In this document: one piece after another, positions 14,862 to 23,280 of the stretch
How the letters are laid out: the number at the start of each line of letters is the position of its first letter
Position numbering within the stretch: the first letter of the stretch is position 1
Assembly: GCA_038230835.1 (NCBI GenBank)
Contig: JBBRMM010000027.1
Coordinates: 1-40,077, forward strand
Direction of reading: 5' to 3'
DNA: 40,077 nucleotides
Source: DASUHT01 sp038230835
GTDB taxonomy: Bacteria; Actinomycetota; Thermoleophilia; Gaiellales; JAICJC01
The notes under the pieces: generated by a model
Told to the model about the DNA's origin: nothing
Seen by the model: the letters and a program-made list of their open reading frames with translations, nothing else
The model's database searches: none
Position numbers and translations under genes: made by a program

Positions 14862-16439
14862 ATGAGCGGTGAAGGCGAGGGCATGCACGAGCATCACCAG
14901 GGCATGCTCCCGGTGGTGGACAGTGTGGACGTCGACAAGCGTACCGATGTCCACAAGTTGCACGGCGGCGCGGTCGGTCTGGCAGGAGTGCTGTTCCTGA
15001 CGGTCACCGGCTCGGCGCCGATCACGGCAATGTTGTTGAACACCCCGCTGTCTGTCGGGTACGGCAACGGCCTCTACACGCCGGCCGGGTTCATCTTCGC
15101 GACGGTCATCCTGACCATCTTCTCCGTCGGCTATATCGCAATGGCCCGCAAGGTCACCGCTGTCGGCGGCTTCTACAGCTTCATCAGCCACGGTCTCGGC
15201 CGTGAGCTCGGCATGGGCACCGGACTGGCGATCACGCTGGCCTACTCGGTGTTCGAAGCGTCGCTGTGCGGCGGTTTTGCGTACTTCGCGACCGGCAAGC
15301 TGAACCAGTACGGTTACCACATCTCGTGGGTCATTCCGGCGCTGGCGATGGTCGGGCTGATCGCGATTCTGGCCTACTTCGATATCCACATCTCGGCTCG
15401 TGTTCTGGGAGTCGCGCTGATCACCGAGGTACTGATCCTGCTGGTGTTCGACGGCTCGGTGTTCTTCTCCAGTTCCAGTCACGTCTCCGGATCAGCTCTG
15501 AACGTGTTCAAGTCCTTCCACGACCTGCCCGGCGGAGCGCATGTCGGCGCCGCCACGGCGCTGCCGGGGATCGCGGGCATCGGCGTGTTCTTCGCCTTCT
15601 GGTCATGGGTCGGCTTCGAGATGGCCCCCAACTACGGAGAGGAATCCCGCAACCCCAAGAAGATCGTGCCGCTGGCGATGTACATCTCGGTGGTCGGCCT
15701 CGGCATCTTCTACACGATCACCTCGTGGGCGTCCATCTCGGCCTACGGCAACGAGGCCGCGGCGGCCGTCGCTGCGCAGACCAACTATTACAACTACTAC
15801 CTGGTTCCGGCCAAGCAGTTCGGCAACCAGTTCATTTCGGATCTGATGAGCTATCTGATCCTCACCGGGTCGTTCGCTTGCGGGATGGCGTTCCACAACA
15901 CCACCGCTCGCTACATGTACGCCCTCGGCCGCGAGAAGGCGCTGCCGCAGGCGCTCGGGCGCACCCATCACAAGTACCACTCACCGCACATTGCCTCGAT
16001 CACGCAGTCGGTGATCGCCGCCCTGATCGTGCTGGCCTTCGGGTTCGGCGAGGGCACCGGCAACGCGGGTACCAACGCCTATATCTACCTGTACGGTCTG
16101 ATGGCCGTGATGGGCGTGGTCGTCATCCTGTGCGTGCAGGCGCTGGTGTCGGTTGCGATCATCGTCTACTTCCGGCAGCAGCACAGCGCTGAGGCGCACT
16201 GGTGGACAACCATGGTGGCTCCGTTGATCTCCATCGTGGGTCAGCTCGCGGTCGTGTACCTCGCGATCAAGCACCTGAGCTTCCTGGCGACCGGAGTGAC
16301 CTGGGTCAACGACCTGCTCTACGTCGACGCAGCCGTGTTCCTTGTCGGCGTCGGGATGGCGTTCTACTTCAAGGCGAACGATCGGGCGCGCTACGAGACG
16401 ATCGGTCGGCTCGTCAACGAGGGTCTCGACAAGGTGTGA
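14862..16439 (+). CDS. APC-superfamily amino acid/amine permease
   Basis: An inner-membrane secondary transporter of 525 residues with about 12 hydrophobic segments. A charged His-rich cytoplasmic N-terminus of roughly 40 residues is followed by GAVGLAGVLFLTVTGSAPIT, the TM1 glycine-rich unwound substrate site of APC carriers. Later comes FWSWVGFEMAPNYGEESRNP, the family's GFE..... ...E..NP signature before TM7. ATG at 14862 is chosen because AGAAGGAGGT ends seven bases upstream; an in-frame GTG at 14853 lies inside that site. APC permeases accompany RMM microcompartment loci, so amino-alcohol or aminoacetone uptake is plausible. The shared operator, however, ties it to the polyol-like cluster downstream. 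Confidence 0.88.
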   Translation: MSGEGEGMHEHHQGMLPVVDSVDVDKRTDVHKLHGGAVGLAGVLFLTVTGSAPITAMLLNTPLSVGYGNGLYTPAGFIFATVILTIFSVGYIAMARKVTAVGGFYSFISHGLGRELGMGTGLAITLAYSVFEASLCGGFAYFATGKLNQYGYHISWVIPALAMVGLIAILAYFDIHISARVLGVALITEVLILLVFDGSVFFSSSSHVSGSALNVFKSFHDLPGGAHVGAATALPGIAGIGVFFAFWSWVGFEMAPNYGEESRNPKKIVPLAMYISVVGLGIFYTITSWASISAYGNEAAAAVAAQTNYYNYYLVPAKQFGNQFISDLMSYLILTGSFACGMAFHNTTARYMYALGREKALPQALGRTHHKYHSPHIASITQSVIAALIVLAFGFGEGTGNAGTNAYIYLYGLMAVMGVVVILCVQALVSVAIIVYFRQQHSAEAHWWTTMVAPLISIVGQLAVVYLAIKHLSFLATGVTWVNDLLYVDAAVFLVGVGMAFYFKANDRARYETIGRLVNEGLDKV

Positions 16440-16444
16440 GTCGA

Positions 16445-16488
16445 GCAGCGGTGGCGTGGGGGCCGTTCGGCCTCTACGCCACCGCTGC
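16445..16488. terminator. Large convergent hairpin
   Basis: Arms GCAGCGGTGGCGT (16445-16457) and ACGCCACCGCTGC (16476-16488) are perfectly complementary over 13 bases, with an inner GGCC/GGCC stem in the 18-base loop. It sits between the permease stop and the convergent TIM-barrel gene, whose last codons and stop it includes. There is no T-run on either side, so it probably acts as a bidirectional stop or 3'-end-protecting structure. Confidence 0.6.
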
Positions 16489-17139
16489 CACCTCGAGTGC
16501 GCAGCGCAGCTGCGCGTCGAGCGGTGCGCCGGGCACCAGCACGCCGTCGAGCGCAGCGGTGCCGATCGTGAACGCCCACACGCCGCGCTCGGCCAGCGCC
16601 TGGATGCGCGCCGGCGAGTCGACGGAGCCGGCTGCAATCACCGGCAGCGACGTCGCCTCGACCACCGCCTCGACCAGAACGTCGACGTCGCCGTCGTAGC
16701 GGTAGGCCAGCAGGTTGATCCCGTCCACGCCCAGCGCCTCGGCACGGCGGGCGTCGTCGGCGATCTCGGCCACCGTCCCACGCAGCAGGCACGGATGCTC
16801 GACGATACGGCCCACGTACGGGAAGAAGCGGATCCCGGTGCCCGCGATGATCTCCTGCACCGGCTCGATCAGCGTGCCGCCGATCAGGAAGTCGGGGCCG
16901 ATCTCGGCCGCCGCGCGGGCGGAGGCCAGCGTCGCCTCGCGGGACTCCGAGACGACCTCGAGGTGGGTGGTATGGCCGTTTGCGTGGATGTCGTCCATCA
17001 GGCCCTGCAGTTCCTCGCGGGGCAGGCCCAGATCCTTGCAGCCCACGTGGCGCACACCGCTCGCGGCGATCGACGCGTACACCGAACGCGCCTCGGGCAG
17101 CGTGCGGTCGTTGCGAGTGAGCATGAAGATGAACTCCAT
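16474..17139 (-). CDS. TIM-barrel protein of a polyol-type catabolic cluster
   Basis: A 221-residue (beta/alpha)8-type protein. Repeated strand-helix units begin MEFIFMLTRNDRTLPEARSV, followed by HVGCKDLGLP, HLEVVSES, FLIGGTL and FFPYVGRIVEHP. The last units, LPVIAAGSVDSPARI and WAFTIGTAALDG, form the phosphate-binding barrel end seen in HisA/TrpC-like enzymes. I recall homologues in sugar-alcohol operons of rhizobia and actinobacteria, often misnamed after PdxA; the reaction is not known to me. ATG 17139 is preferred over the longer frame because GGAGG lies five bases upstream and the longer reading would cover the operator. It diverges from the alcohol dehydrogenase gene across a 15-bp palindrome. 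Confidence 0.6.
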   Translation of the reverse strand: MEFIFMLTRNDRTLPEARSVYASIAASGVRHVGCKDLGLPREELQGLMDDIHANGHTTHLEVVSESREATLASARAAAEIGPDFLIGGTLIEPVQEIIAGTGIRFFPYVGRIVEHPCLLRGTVAEIADDARRAEALGVDGINLLAYRYDGDVDVLVEAVVEATSLPVIAAGSVDSPARIQALAERGVWAFTIGTAALDGVLVPGAPLDAQLRCALEVAAVA

Positions 17140-17150
17140 CACCGCCTCCA

Positions 17151-17176
17151 AGTTGTAGGACAACTCGGGTAGGATA
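17151..17176. promoter_or_regulatory. Divergent promoter with perfect 15-bp palindromic operator
   Basis: AGTTGT-AGG-ACAACT (17151-17165) is a perfect palindrome fitting the TnGTnnnACnA GntR consensus. Next to it, overlapping -10 boxes face both ways: TAGGAT (17170-17175) for the alcohol dehydrogenase operon and TATCCT on the minus strand (17171-17176) for the TIM-barrel gene. The operator therefore overlaps the plus-strand -35 area and the minus-strand start region. The GntR/UTRA protein encoded two genes downstream is the natural candidate. The same motif lies at the permease promoter. Confidence 0.65.
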
Positions 17177-17216
17177 CCGGCTCGACCACGAGCGTGTGCG
17201 ACGACGGGAGGATGGG

Positions 17217-18284
17217 GTGCGAGCAGCGATCTGGGAAGGTCCGGGCGCCATGTCGGTGGGCGAGGTGCCCGACGCGGTGTGCGCCCCCGACGGCGCGCTG
17301 GTGCGGGTCACCGCATGCGGCATCTGCGGCACCGACGTGCGCACGTTCTTCAACGGCGACCGGCGGATATCGCCGCCCTGGGTGCTGGGTCACGAGATCA
17401 GCGGCGAACTGGTCGAGGTCGGGCCGCAGGCGGCCGCCGAGGTGGCGGAGCTGGGGCTGGCCGTCGGCGACCACGTGCACTGCATCTCGACCCTGTGGTG
17501 CGGTCGCTGCCGCATGTGCCGCAACGGGCACGAGCACCTGTGCGTGCGTGGCGAGCTGATGGGTTTCGACCACCAGGGCGCGTACGCCGAGCTGGTGGCG
17601 ATCCCGCAGATTGCGCTCAAGAACCTGTTCGCCATCCCCGCCGGTCTGTCAGACGAGCACGCCACCTTCGCCGACCCGCTGTCGGATGCCATCTGCGGTC
17701 ACAAGGACATCGCGATCGGGCTCGACGACTCGGTGGTGGTGATCGGCGCCGGCCCCGTCGGCACCGCCCATGCCGCCATCGCCCGGCTCGAGGGTGCCGG
17801 CGGCGTCATGCTCCTAGAGACGGCCACGGCTCGTCTGGAGCTCGCTCGGGCGATCCTGGGCGACGATCGTATGAGCTACATCGACACGTCGCAGGTGGAC
17901 TCCGCCGAGGCGGTGTGCAAGGCCACTGACGACATCGGCGCGGACGTCGTGATCGTCGCGTGCTCGAGCGACATCGCTCAGGAGCAGGCGATGCAGATGG
18001 CCGCTCCGCGCGGTCGCGTGCTCTTCTTCGGAGGTCTGCCCAAGGGCACCACGCACATGCGGTTCCCGTCCAACGTGCTGCACTACCAGGAGGTGCAGGT
18101 GCACGGTTCCTACGCCTCGCGGCACCGTGATCAGGTGCACGCCCTGGATATGCTGGCGCGTGACATCGGCGGGTTGCGTCGCGTGGTGTCCGACGTGGTC
18201 GCTCTGGAAGCGGCGCCTGAGGCGTTCACGCGGATCCGGTCGGGCGAGGTGCTGAAGGTCGTCGTCAGTCCGGGTCGTCGATGA
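17217..18284 (+). CDS. Zinc-containing alcohol (polyol-type) dehydrogenase, MDR family
   Basis: A 355-residue medium-chain dehydrogenase that should oxidise a secondary alcohol of a polyol or amino alcohol with NAD+. The catalytic zinc ligands are in CGICGTD (Cys37) and LGHE (His59/Glu60). The structural zinc cluster is WCGRCRMCRNGHEHLC and the Rossmann loop is VVVIGAGPVG. A sorbitol/threonine-dehydrogenase-like layout is evident, including the late VLFFGGLPKG. GTG at 17217 has GGGAGG five bases upstream, better than the longer in-frame start at 17196. Its TGA overlaps the regulator's ATG, and the FGGY kinase follows, so oxidation to a ketose and then phosphorylation is the likely route (inference). 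Confidence 0.85.
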   Translation: MRAAIWEGPGAMSVGEVPDAVCAPDGALVRVTACGICGTDVRTFFNGDRRISPPWVLGHEISGELVEVGPQAAAEVAELGLAVGDHVHCISTLWCGRCRMCRNGHEHLCVRGELMGFDHQGAYAELVAIPQIALKNLFAIPAGLSDEHATFADPLSDAICGHKDIAIGLDDSVVVIGAGPVGTAHAAIARLEGAGGVMLLETATARLELARAILGDDRMSYIDTSQVDSAEAVCKATDDIGADVVIVACSSDIAQEQAMQMAAPRGRVLFFGGLPKGTTHMRFPSNVLHYQEVQVHGSYASRHRDQVHALDMLARDIGGLRRVVSDVVALEAAPEAFTRIRSGEVLKVVVSPGRR

Positions 18285-19033
18285 CGACCGCAACCCCTCG
18301 CCGCTCGCTCCGCCACTCGATCGCCGAGGGGCTGCGCGAGCGAGTCGTGGCCGGCGAGTTCGGGCCGGGCGACCGCCTGCCGGGCGAGCCCGAGTTGGCG
18401 CGGGCGCTGGGCGTGTCGCGAAGCTCGCTGAGGGCTGCGATCGCGCTGCTGGAGGAGGACGGGCTCCTGCGCCGCGTGCACGGATCGGGGACCTATGTCA
18501 CCCACCGGCCGCTGCTTCGCAACGATCTCAGCACCAACTTCGGCGTGTCTTCGATGATCTCGGCGATGGGGCTCGAGCCGGGCACGGTGGACGAGCAGTG
18601 CACCGCGGCAGTCGCACCGGCCGAGGTCGCGCGAGCGCTCGGCGTCGAGCCCGGGTCGCTCGTCAGCGCACTCCGCCGTGTGCGCACGGCCGGCGGCCGC
18701 AGGGTCGTGGAGGTGACCGACTGGTGCCGGCTCGACGTGCTCCCGCCGCGGGAGATGGGCACACTCCCGGCCGGGTCGGTCTACGCCGCGCTGGCCGACC
18801 GCGGGCTGCGCGTCCACCACGGAGTGGCGACCATCAGCCCGGACGTCGCTGCCGGCGATGTCGCGCGGCGCCTGGGCGTTCCCCGGGGCTCGCTGCTGCT
18901 GACGCTCTTCCAGGTCGACACCACCGAGGACGGAGTGGTCGTGCTGGTATCCCGCGAGCATCATCTGGCGGACGCGTTCGAGATCTCCGTCTACCGGCGT
19001 GGCCCGGCCGACGGTGCCGAGGACGGTAGGTGA
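18281..19033 (+). CDS. GntR-family regulator (HutC/UTRA type) of the polyol-like cluster
   Basis: A 250-residue transcription factor. The winged helix is SIAEGLRERVVAGEFGPGDR, then PELARALGVSRSSLRAAIAL and RRVHGSGTYVT. The UTRA effector domain follows (ISAMGLEPGTVDEQ onward; GSVYAALADRGLRVHHGVAT). The helix 3 recognition segment SRSSLRAA resembles that of the microcompartment regulator (SRSTLRAA), but the ligand domains differ. It is sandwiched between dehydrogenase and kinase with four-base overlaps on both sides. It probably binds the AGTTGT-AGG-ACAACT palindrome ahead of its own operon and the similar site at the permease. Confidence 0.88.
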   Translation: MTTATPRRSLRHSIAEGLRERVVAGEFGPGDRLPGEPELARALGVSRSSLRAAIALLEEDGLLRRVHGSGTYVTHRPLLRNDLSTNFGVSSMISAMGLEPGTVDEQCTAAVAPAEVARALGVEPGSLVSALRRVRTAGGRRVVEVTDWCRLDVLPPREMGTLPAGSVYAALADRGLRVHHGVATISPDVAAGDVARRLGVPRGSLLLTLFQVDTTEDGVVVLVSREHHLADAFEISVYRRGPADGAEDGR

Positions 19034-20541
19034 CCGCGACCGACCTGGTGGTCGGTGTGGACGTCGGTTCTCAGGGCACCTGTGCGCAGGCGATCGACCC
19101 CGACGGCCGGGTCGCGGCCACCAGCTACGCGCCGCACAACCTGGCCTATCCACGGCCCGGCTGGGCCGAGCAGGATCCGCGGGAGTGGCTGGGGGCGATC
19201 GCCCGTACGCTGGCCGAGGTGCGGGCTGCGGTCGGGGGGAGCCGGCTGCGGGCGATCGCGTTCGGCTCGCAGCTGGACGGTTTGGTGGCCGCCGACGTCG
19301 CCGGCGAGCCGCTGGGACCGGCGCTGATCTGGATGGACCGGCGCGCCGGGGCCGAGTGCGACGCGGCGGCTGAGCGGATCGACCCGGCCCGCCTGCGGGC
19401 GATCGGCGGCTGCAACCTCGATCCCGGGCACGTGGGTGCGAAGGTCGCCTGGCTGGGGGCTCACCGGCCGGCCGAGCATGCCGGCGCGCGGTGGTTCCTG
19501 CTCCCGGGGTCGTTCGTCGCCTGGCGGGCCTGCGGCGTGCTCGCAGTCGACCCGTCCAACGCCTCGTCCTCGATGCTGCTCGACGTCGGTACCGGCGACT
19601 GGTCTACCGAGGCATGCGCAGCGTTTGCCATCGACCCCGGGTCGCTGGCGCCGGTGCTCCGCTCGGACACGGCGCTGGGGACGGTCGCCCCCTGGCTCGT
19701 GGATGCGGCAGGTCTCGACCCCGCGACGTTGGTGGTGCTCGGCGCTGGCGACGAGATGGCGGCGACGCTGGGTGCCGGCGTGGTCGACCCCGGCGTCGTG
19801 TGCGACGTGATCGGCACCGCCGAGCCGGTCTGCGCGGTGGTGCCGGAGCCGGTGCCCGACCCGCAGGGCGTCACCGAACTGCACCCCCACGCGGTGCCCG
19901 GACGCTGGCTGCTCGAGAATCCCGGCTGGCTGTCGGGTGGAGCCTACCGCTGGTTCCGCGACGAGCTGGGATCGGTCGAGGTGTCGAGAGCGGCCGCCAC
20001 CGGCGCCGACGTGTACGAGTTGCTGAACGCGGTCGCCGCGAACGCGCCGGCCGGTGCGGACGGGGTGCTGTGGGTGCCGGCGCTGGCCGGCGCCACCACC
20101 CCCGAGTGGAACTCGCGGGCGCGCGCGGGGTGGTTTGGCCTGACGGCCGCCCACGGCCGGGCACACCTCGCCCGCGCGCTGCTGGAGGGCAATGCGTTTG
20201 CCCTGCGCGACGTGCTCGAGGCGATTCGCGGCGCGGGCCACAACCCGTCGCGGCTGGTGTGCGTTTCCGGCGGTGCGCGGGGGGATCTGCTGCTGCGGAT
20301 CAGGGCTGACGTGACCGGGCTGCCGGTGACCCGGCCGCTCGACGTCGAGACCACGGCTCGTGGGGCGGCGATGCTGGCGGCTGTGGGTGCGGGGTTGCAC
20401 CCCGACGTGCCCTCGGCAGCGCGGTCGATGGCCGGTCTGCACGCCGAGCCGATCATGCCCGATCCAGCATCCGAAGCGCTCTACGACGGTCTCTATGAGC
20501 GCCACAGGGCACTCTACGACGCTCTTCGGCCGCTGTTCTGA
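19030..20541 (+). CDS. FGGY-family carbohydrate kinase (xylulokinase-like)
   Basis: ATP-dependent sugar or polyol kinase of 503 residues. N-terminal phosphate loop VVGVDVGSQGTCAQAIDPDG; LPGSFVAWRACG and VDPSNASSSMLLD in the first domain; the second domain has GAGDEMAATLGAGV, the WVPALAGATTPEWNSRARAG stretch, then the C-terminal VCVSGGARGDLLLRIRADVT adenine-binding signature and VETTARGAAMLAAVGAGL. These C-terminal blocks match xylulokinase/ribulokinase-like members more than glycerol kinase. The GTG start overlaps the regulator stop. As the last gene after a polyol dehydrogenase, it should phosphorylate the ketose produced; the actual sugar is not evident. Confidence 0.85.
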   Translation: MTATDLVVGVDVGSQGTCAQAIDPDGRVAATSYAPHNLAYPRPGWAEQDPREWLGAIARTLAEVRAAVGGSRLRAIAFGSQLDGLVAADVAGEPLGPALIWMDRRAGAECDAAAERIDPARLRAIGGCNLDPGHVGAKVAWLGAHRPAEHAGARWFLLPGSFVAWRACGVLAVDPSNASSSMLLDVGTGDWSTEACAAFAIDPGSLAPVLRSDTALGTVAPWLVDAAGLDPATLVVLGAGDEMAATLGAGVVDPGVVCDVIGTAEPVCAVVPEPVPDPQGVTELHPHAVPGRWLLENPGWLSGGAYRWFRDELGSVEVSRAAATGADVYELLNAVAANAPAGADGVLWVPALAGATTPEWNSRARAGWFGLTAAHGRAHLARALLEGNAFALRDVLEAIRGAGHNPSRLVCVSGGARGDLLLRIRADVTGLPVTRPLDVETTARGAAMLAAVGAGLHPDVPSAARSMAGLHAEPIMPDPASEALYDGLYERHRALYDALRPLF

Positions 20542-20569
20542 ACCACTCGATCCGGGCTCGCCGATCGCC

Positions 20570-20575
20570 TATCAT
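20570..20575 (+). promoter_or_regulatory. Putative -10 box of a leaderless phosphoesterase transcript
   Basis: TATCAT is followed by six bases and the GTG at 20582. This spacing places transcription start on the start codon. No clear -35 is seen. Confidence 0.4.
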
Positions 20576-20581
20576 GTGCAC

Positions 20582-21574
20582 GTGCGGCGCTGGGTCTGGG
20601 CGATCCTCTGTGCAAGCCTGATCGTGGGCTGGTCGCCCGTGGGCGGGCGAGGTCGCGGGATCGTGTCATCGAGCGCCGCAGCGGCCACAGGCTCGCCGTG
20701 CGACACGACCACGAGCGCTCCGCCCCAGCGGTTCTCGCACGTGGTGGTGATCGTGCTCGAGAACCACTCCTTCAACGACATCATCGGCCCGGCCGGCTCA
20801 CCCGCCGCGCAGGCGGCGCCGTATCTGAACGGGCTCGCTCGAAGTTGCGGTGTTGCGTCCGACTACCACAGCGTCACGCATCCGTCGCTGCCCAACTACC
20901 TCGCGCTCACTGCGGGCTCGACGTTCGGCGTGACCGGGGACTGCAAGTGCACGTTCCCGGTCGGCGGGGTGTTCCTGCAGGCCCAGCAGGCGCACCGCGG
21001 TTGGGGGGCGTACGCCGAGGGCATGCCGTCGCCGTGCTACCCCCTGCGATCGGTCGACGGTCGCTACACCCAGCGTCACAACCCGCCAACGATCTACACC
21101 GCGCTCGTGGCGACCTGCCCGCGTGACGACCTCGCGCTCGGCTCGCCGACCTCGGGGGCGCTGGCGTCTGCGCTCTCGGCCGCGTCGCTGCCGGGCTACG
21201 TGTACATCGCGCCCGACCTGTGCGACGACATGCACGACTGCGGCATCAGCACCGGCGACGGCTGGCTGGCACACTGGATTCCCCGGATCGTCCAGAGCCA
21301 CGCCTACCAGTCCAACACCACCGCCATCTTCATCACCTTCGACGAGGGCTCGGGCGGCACAGGCGCCTTCGGCGAGGACTGCTCCGCCAACCCCACCGAT
21401 CAGAGTTGCCATGTCCCGCTAGTGGTGGTCAGCCGCTACACGGAGCCCGGCACCACCGTCACGCGCACGTTGACCCACTACTCGCTGTTGCGTGCATCCG
21501 ACTTCCTGTTGGGCCTTCCGCCGCTGCGAAACGCGCGGCTGGCGGCCGGCCTCGTGGCCGCCTTCAACCTGTGA
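20582..21574 (+). CDS. Secreted phosphoesterase (acid phosphatase/phospholipase C-like), copy 1
   Basis: A 330-residue exported hydrolase of the phosphoesterase family that includes phospholipase C and acid phosphatases. A signal peptide (VRRWVWAILCASLIVGW) precedes the core blocks: VVIVLENHSFNDIIG (metal-binding Glu-Asn-His), SVTHPSLPNYLALTAGST, WGAYAEGMPSPC, QRHNPP, DLCDDMHDCGISTGDGWLAH and TAIFITFDEGSGG, with CHVPLVVVS near the end. The start could also be GTG 20576; 20582 is supported by a -10 box six bases upstream. It is a clear paralogue of the minus-strand gene at 23327-24310. It could release phosphate or polar head groups from phospholipids outside the cell, but the substrate is unknown. 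Confidence 0.82.
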   Translation: MRRWVWAILCASLIVGWSPVGGRGRGIVSSSAAAATGSPCDTTTSAPPQRFSHVVVIVLENHSFNDIIGPAGSPAAQAAPYLNGLARSCGVASDYHSVTHPSLPNYLALTAGSTFGVTGDCKCTFPVGGVFLQAQQAHRGWGAYAEGMPSPCYPLRSVDGRYTQRHNPPTIYTALVATCPRDDLALGSPTSGALASALSAASLPGYVYIAPDLCDDMHDCGISTGDGWLAHWIPRIVQSHAYQSNTTAIFITFDEGSGGTGAFGEDCSANPTDQSCHVPLVVVSRYTEPGTTVTRTLTHYSLLRASDFLLGLPPLRNARLAAGLVAAFNL

Positions 21575-21586
21575 CCGTCCCGGTCA
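21572..21586. terminator. Short hairpin between convergent genes
   Basis: TGACCG-TCC-CGGTCA joins the stop codon of the phosphoesterase gene to the stop of the Rieske oxygenase gene. A 6-bp stem with a 3-base loop and no T-run makes this a weak bidirectional terminator candidate. Confidence 0.3.
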
Positions 21587-22666
21587 GCGCTCCCCGACCA
21601 CCGCGTCGAACACGAGCCGCTGGAAGTGCCCGATCTGGTGCTCGGAGCTGGTGAGCAGCCGGCCCTGAGGCACCATGCCCGAGTCGAGCCCGGCCTGGAC
21701 GCCCTCCACCAGCCCGGTGTCCTCGTCGTTCACCTGCTTGGCGAACGCAACCAGCTCGTCCACCTCGGCATCGCTGACGTCATCCGCGAAGTACGAGTCG
21801 CTGATACCGCGCATCCGGCCGGGGCCGAGCGGGAGGCTCGCATCGACCGAGAGGTTCATCGGCCCCAGCTCGACGTTGAACGAGGTGGACGGGAAGAGCA
21901 GGTGGTACTGCGCGCGCTGGATGCATGCGCCGGCCCACTCCTCCGGCCGGCGAGCGTTGCCGAACTGGCTGCCGACCAGGCCCGCCCAGCGCAGCTCGTA
22001 GGCGTCGACGCCGACGTCGACCCGGTCCGAAAGTCCCGGATGGGCGACGGCGCAGTGGTAGCACTCCAGGTAGTTCTCCATCACATTCTTCCAGTTGGCG
22101 TCGACGGCCCAGTTCGTCCGGCGTCGTAGCCGCAGCCGATCGAGCTCGAGGCCGCCGTCGGTCAGTGCCAGCGGCAGGTCGCCCAGGCTCTCGGCGAGCG
22201 GCGCCGCATCCGGGTCGGGATTTGCGAACACCAGGGGCCCGAGCTGCTCCACCGACACGGGCAGCAGTGAGTAGTCGGCACGGTCGAATCCCGGCTCGCG
22301 GTTGGCCCGCGGCGCGCTGCGAAGGCAGCCGTCGAGGCCGTACGTCCATGCGTGGTACGGGCACTGCAGCGACTCGCGCCGGCCCGATCCCTCGGCGATC
22401 ACATACGACCGGTGCCGACACACGTTGACGAACCCGCGCAGCGTCTCGTCGCGGTCGCGGACGATCACCACCGGCACGTGGCCGACCCGGGTGGCGAAAT
22501 AGGTGCCCGGTTCCGCCACCTGCTCGGCGGGGCCAGCGTACTGCCACGAGCGGCGGAAGATGTGCTCACGCTCCAGCCGCTCCACCTCGGGGTCCGAGTA
22601 CCAGCTCGCCGGCAGTGTGAAGCCGCTCTCCAGGCTGGTCCGGATCTGGTCGGTCGTCATGCTCAT
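21584..22666 (-). CDS. Rieske-type aromatic-ring/N-demethylating oxygenase, alpha subunit
   Basis: A 360-residue Rieske non-heme iron oxygenase. The [2Fe-2S] ligands are Cys83-x-His85 (CRHRSYVIAEG) and Cys102-x2-His105 (CPYHAW). The mononuclear iron site is in NWKNVMENYLECYHCAVAHP (His204, His209), and the late NDEDTGLVEGVQAGLDSG block is also typical. The layout resembles choline monooxygenase, glycine betaine and stachydrine demethylases more than ring dioxygenases, suggesting a quaternary-amine substrate (inference). No reductase or ferredoxin gene is nearby. ATG 22666 has GAGGAG seven bases upstream and overlaps the TetR stop as ATGA, so the two are one operon. Confidence 0.87.
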   Translation of the reverse strand: MSMTTDQIRTSLESGFTLPASWYSDPEVERLEREHIFRRSWQYAGPAEQVAEPGTYFATRVGHVPVVIVRDRDETLRGFVNVCRHRSYVIAEGSGRRESLQCPYHAWTYGLDGCLRSAPRANREPGFDRADYSLLPVSVEQLGPLVFANPDPDAAPLAESLGDLPLALTDGGLELDRLRLRRRTNWAVDANWKNVMENYLECYHCAVAHPGLSDRVDVGVDAYELRWAGLVGSQFGNARRPEEWAGACIQRAQYHLLFPSTSFNVELGPMNLSVDASLPLGPGRMRGISDSYFADDVSDAEVDELVAFAKQVNDEDTGLVEGVQAGLDSGMVPQGRLLTSSEHQIGHFQRLVFDAVVGER

Positions 22667-23280
22667 CGGGTGTCTCCTCGTCGTCGGGGTGCGAGCAGGG
22701 CTTTCAGCGTCCGCTCCAGCACCGGGCGGGCCACCGTGCCGAGAAAGTCGTCGCCGGCACCGGCCAACTGCTCCATCGCAAGGCCGTCCACCAGCGCGTT
22801 CACCGCCCGCGCGTCGAGCAGCGGGTCGGCCGATCCCAGGCGCGCCAGCACCGGTGCGAGCATCTCCACGTTGACCTGCGTCCAGGCCTCGGCTGCGTCC
22901 GCCAGGTCGGGGTCGCGGGCCGCCGCCAGGAAGACGTCGTACTGGGCGGTCGCCTCGCGGTGGTCGCGGACGTAGGCGGCGGTGTCCGCGGCGAGTGCGC
23001 GTGCCAGTGCGGTTGGGGTGCGTGCCTTCTTGGCCGCGCGCCAGGTCGCCGACGACTCGGCCTGCTCGACCTCGCGGGCGGCGGCGAAGCGCAGCGTCTC
23101 CCGCAGCAGGTCGCGTTTGGACGCGAAGTAGTAGGTCGTCGAGGCCAGCGGCACGCCCGCCTCAGCGGCGACAGCACGCTGGGTCAGGCCGCCGATCCCC
23201 TCGCGGATGGTGATGCGCAGCGCCGCCTCCAGGATCTCCTGGCGCGCACGCTGTCCCTTGGCTCGCTCGGCTACAGGCAT
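22663..23280 (-). CDS. TetR-family repressor of the Rieske oxygenase operon
   Basis: A 205-residue regulator. N-terminal helix-turn-helix: RARQEILEAALRITIREGIG, then LTQRAVAAEAGVPLASTTYY with FASKRDLLRETL, a textbook TetR DNA-binding domain. The helical C-terminal ligand domain follows (LADAAEAWTQVNVEML and onward). ATG at 23280 is the only sensible start, since the frame further upstream runs through the palindromic operator. It is co-transcribed with the oxygenase and most likely autoregulates through the 22-bp palindrome abutting its start codon. Confidence 0.9.
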   Translation of the reverse strand: MPVAERAKGQRARQEILEAALRITIREGIGGLTQRAVAAEAGVPLASTTYYFASKRDLLRETLRFAAAREVEQAESSATWRAAKKARTPTALARALAADTAAYVRDHREATAQYDVFLAAARDPDLADAAEAWTQVNVEMLAPVLARLGSADPLLDARAVNALVDGLAMEQLAGAGDDFLGTVARPVLERTLKALLAPRRRGDTR

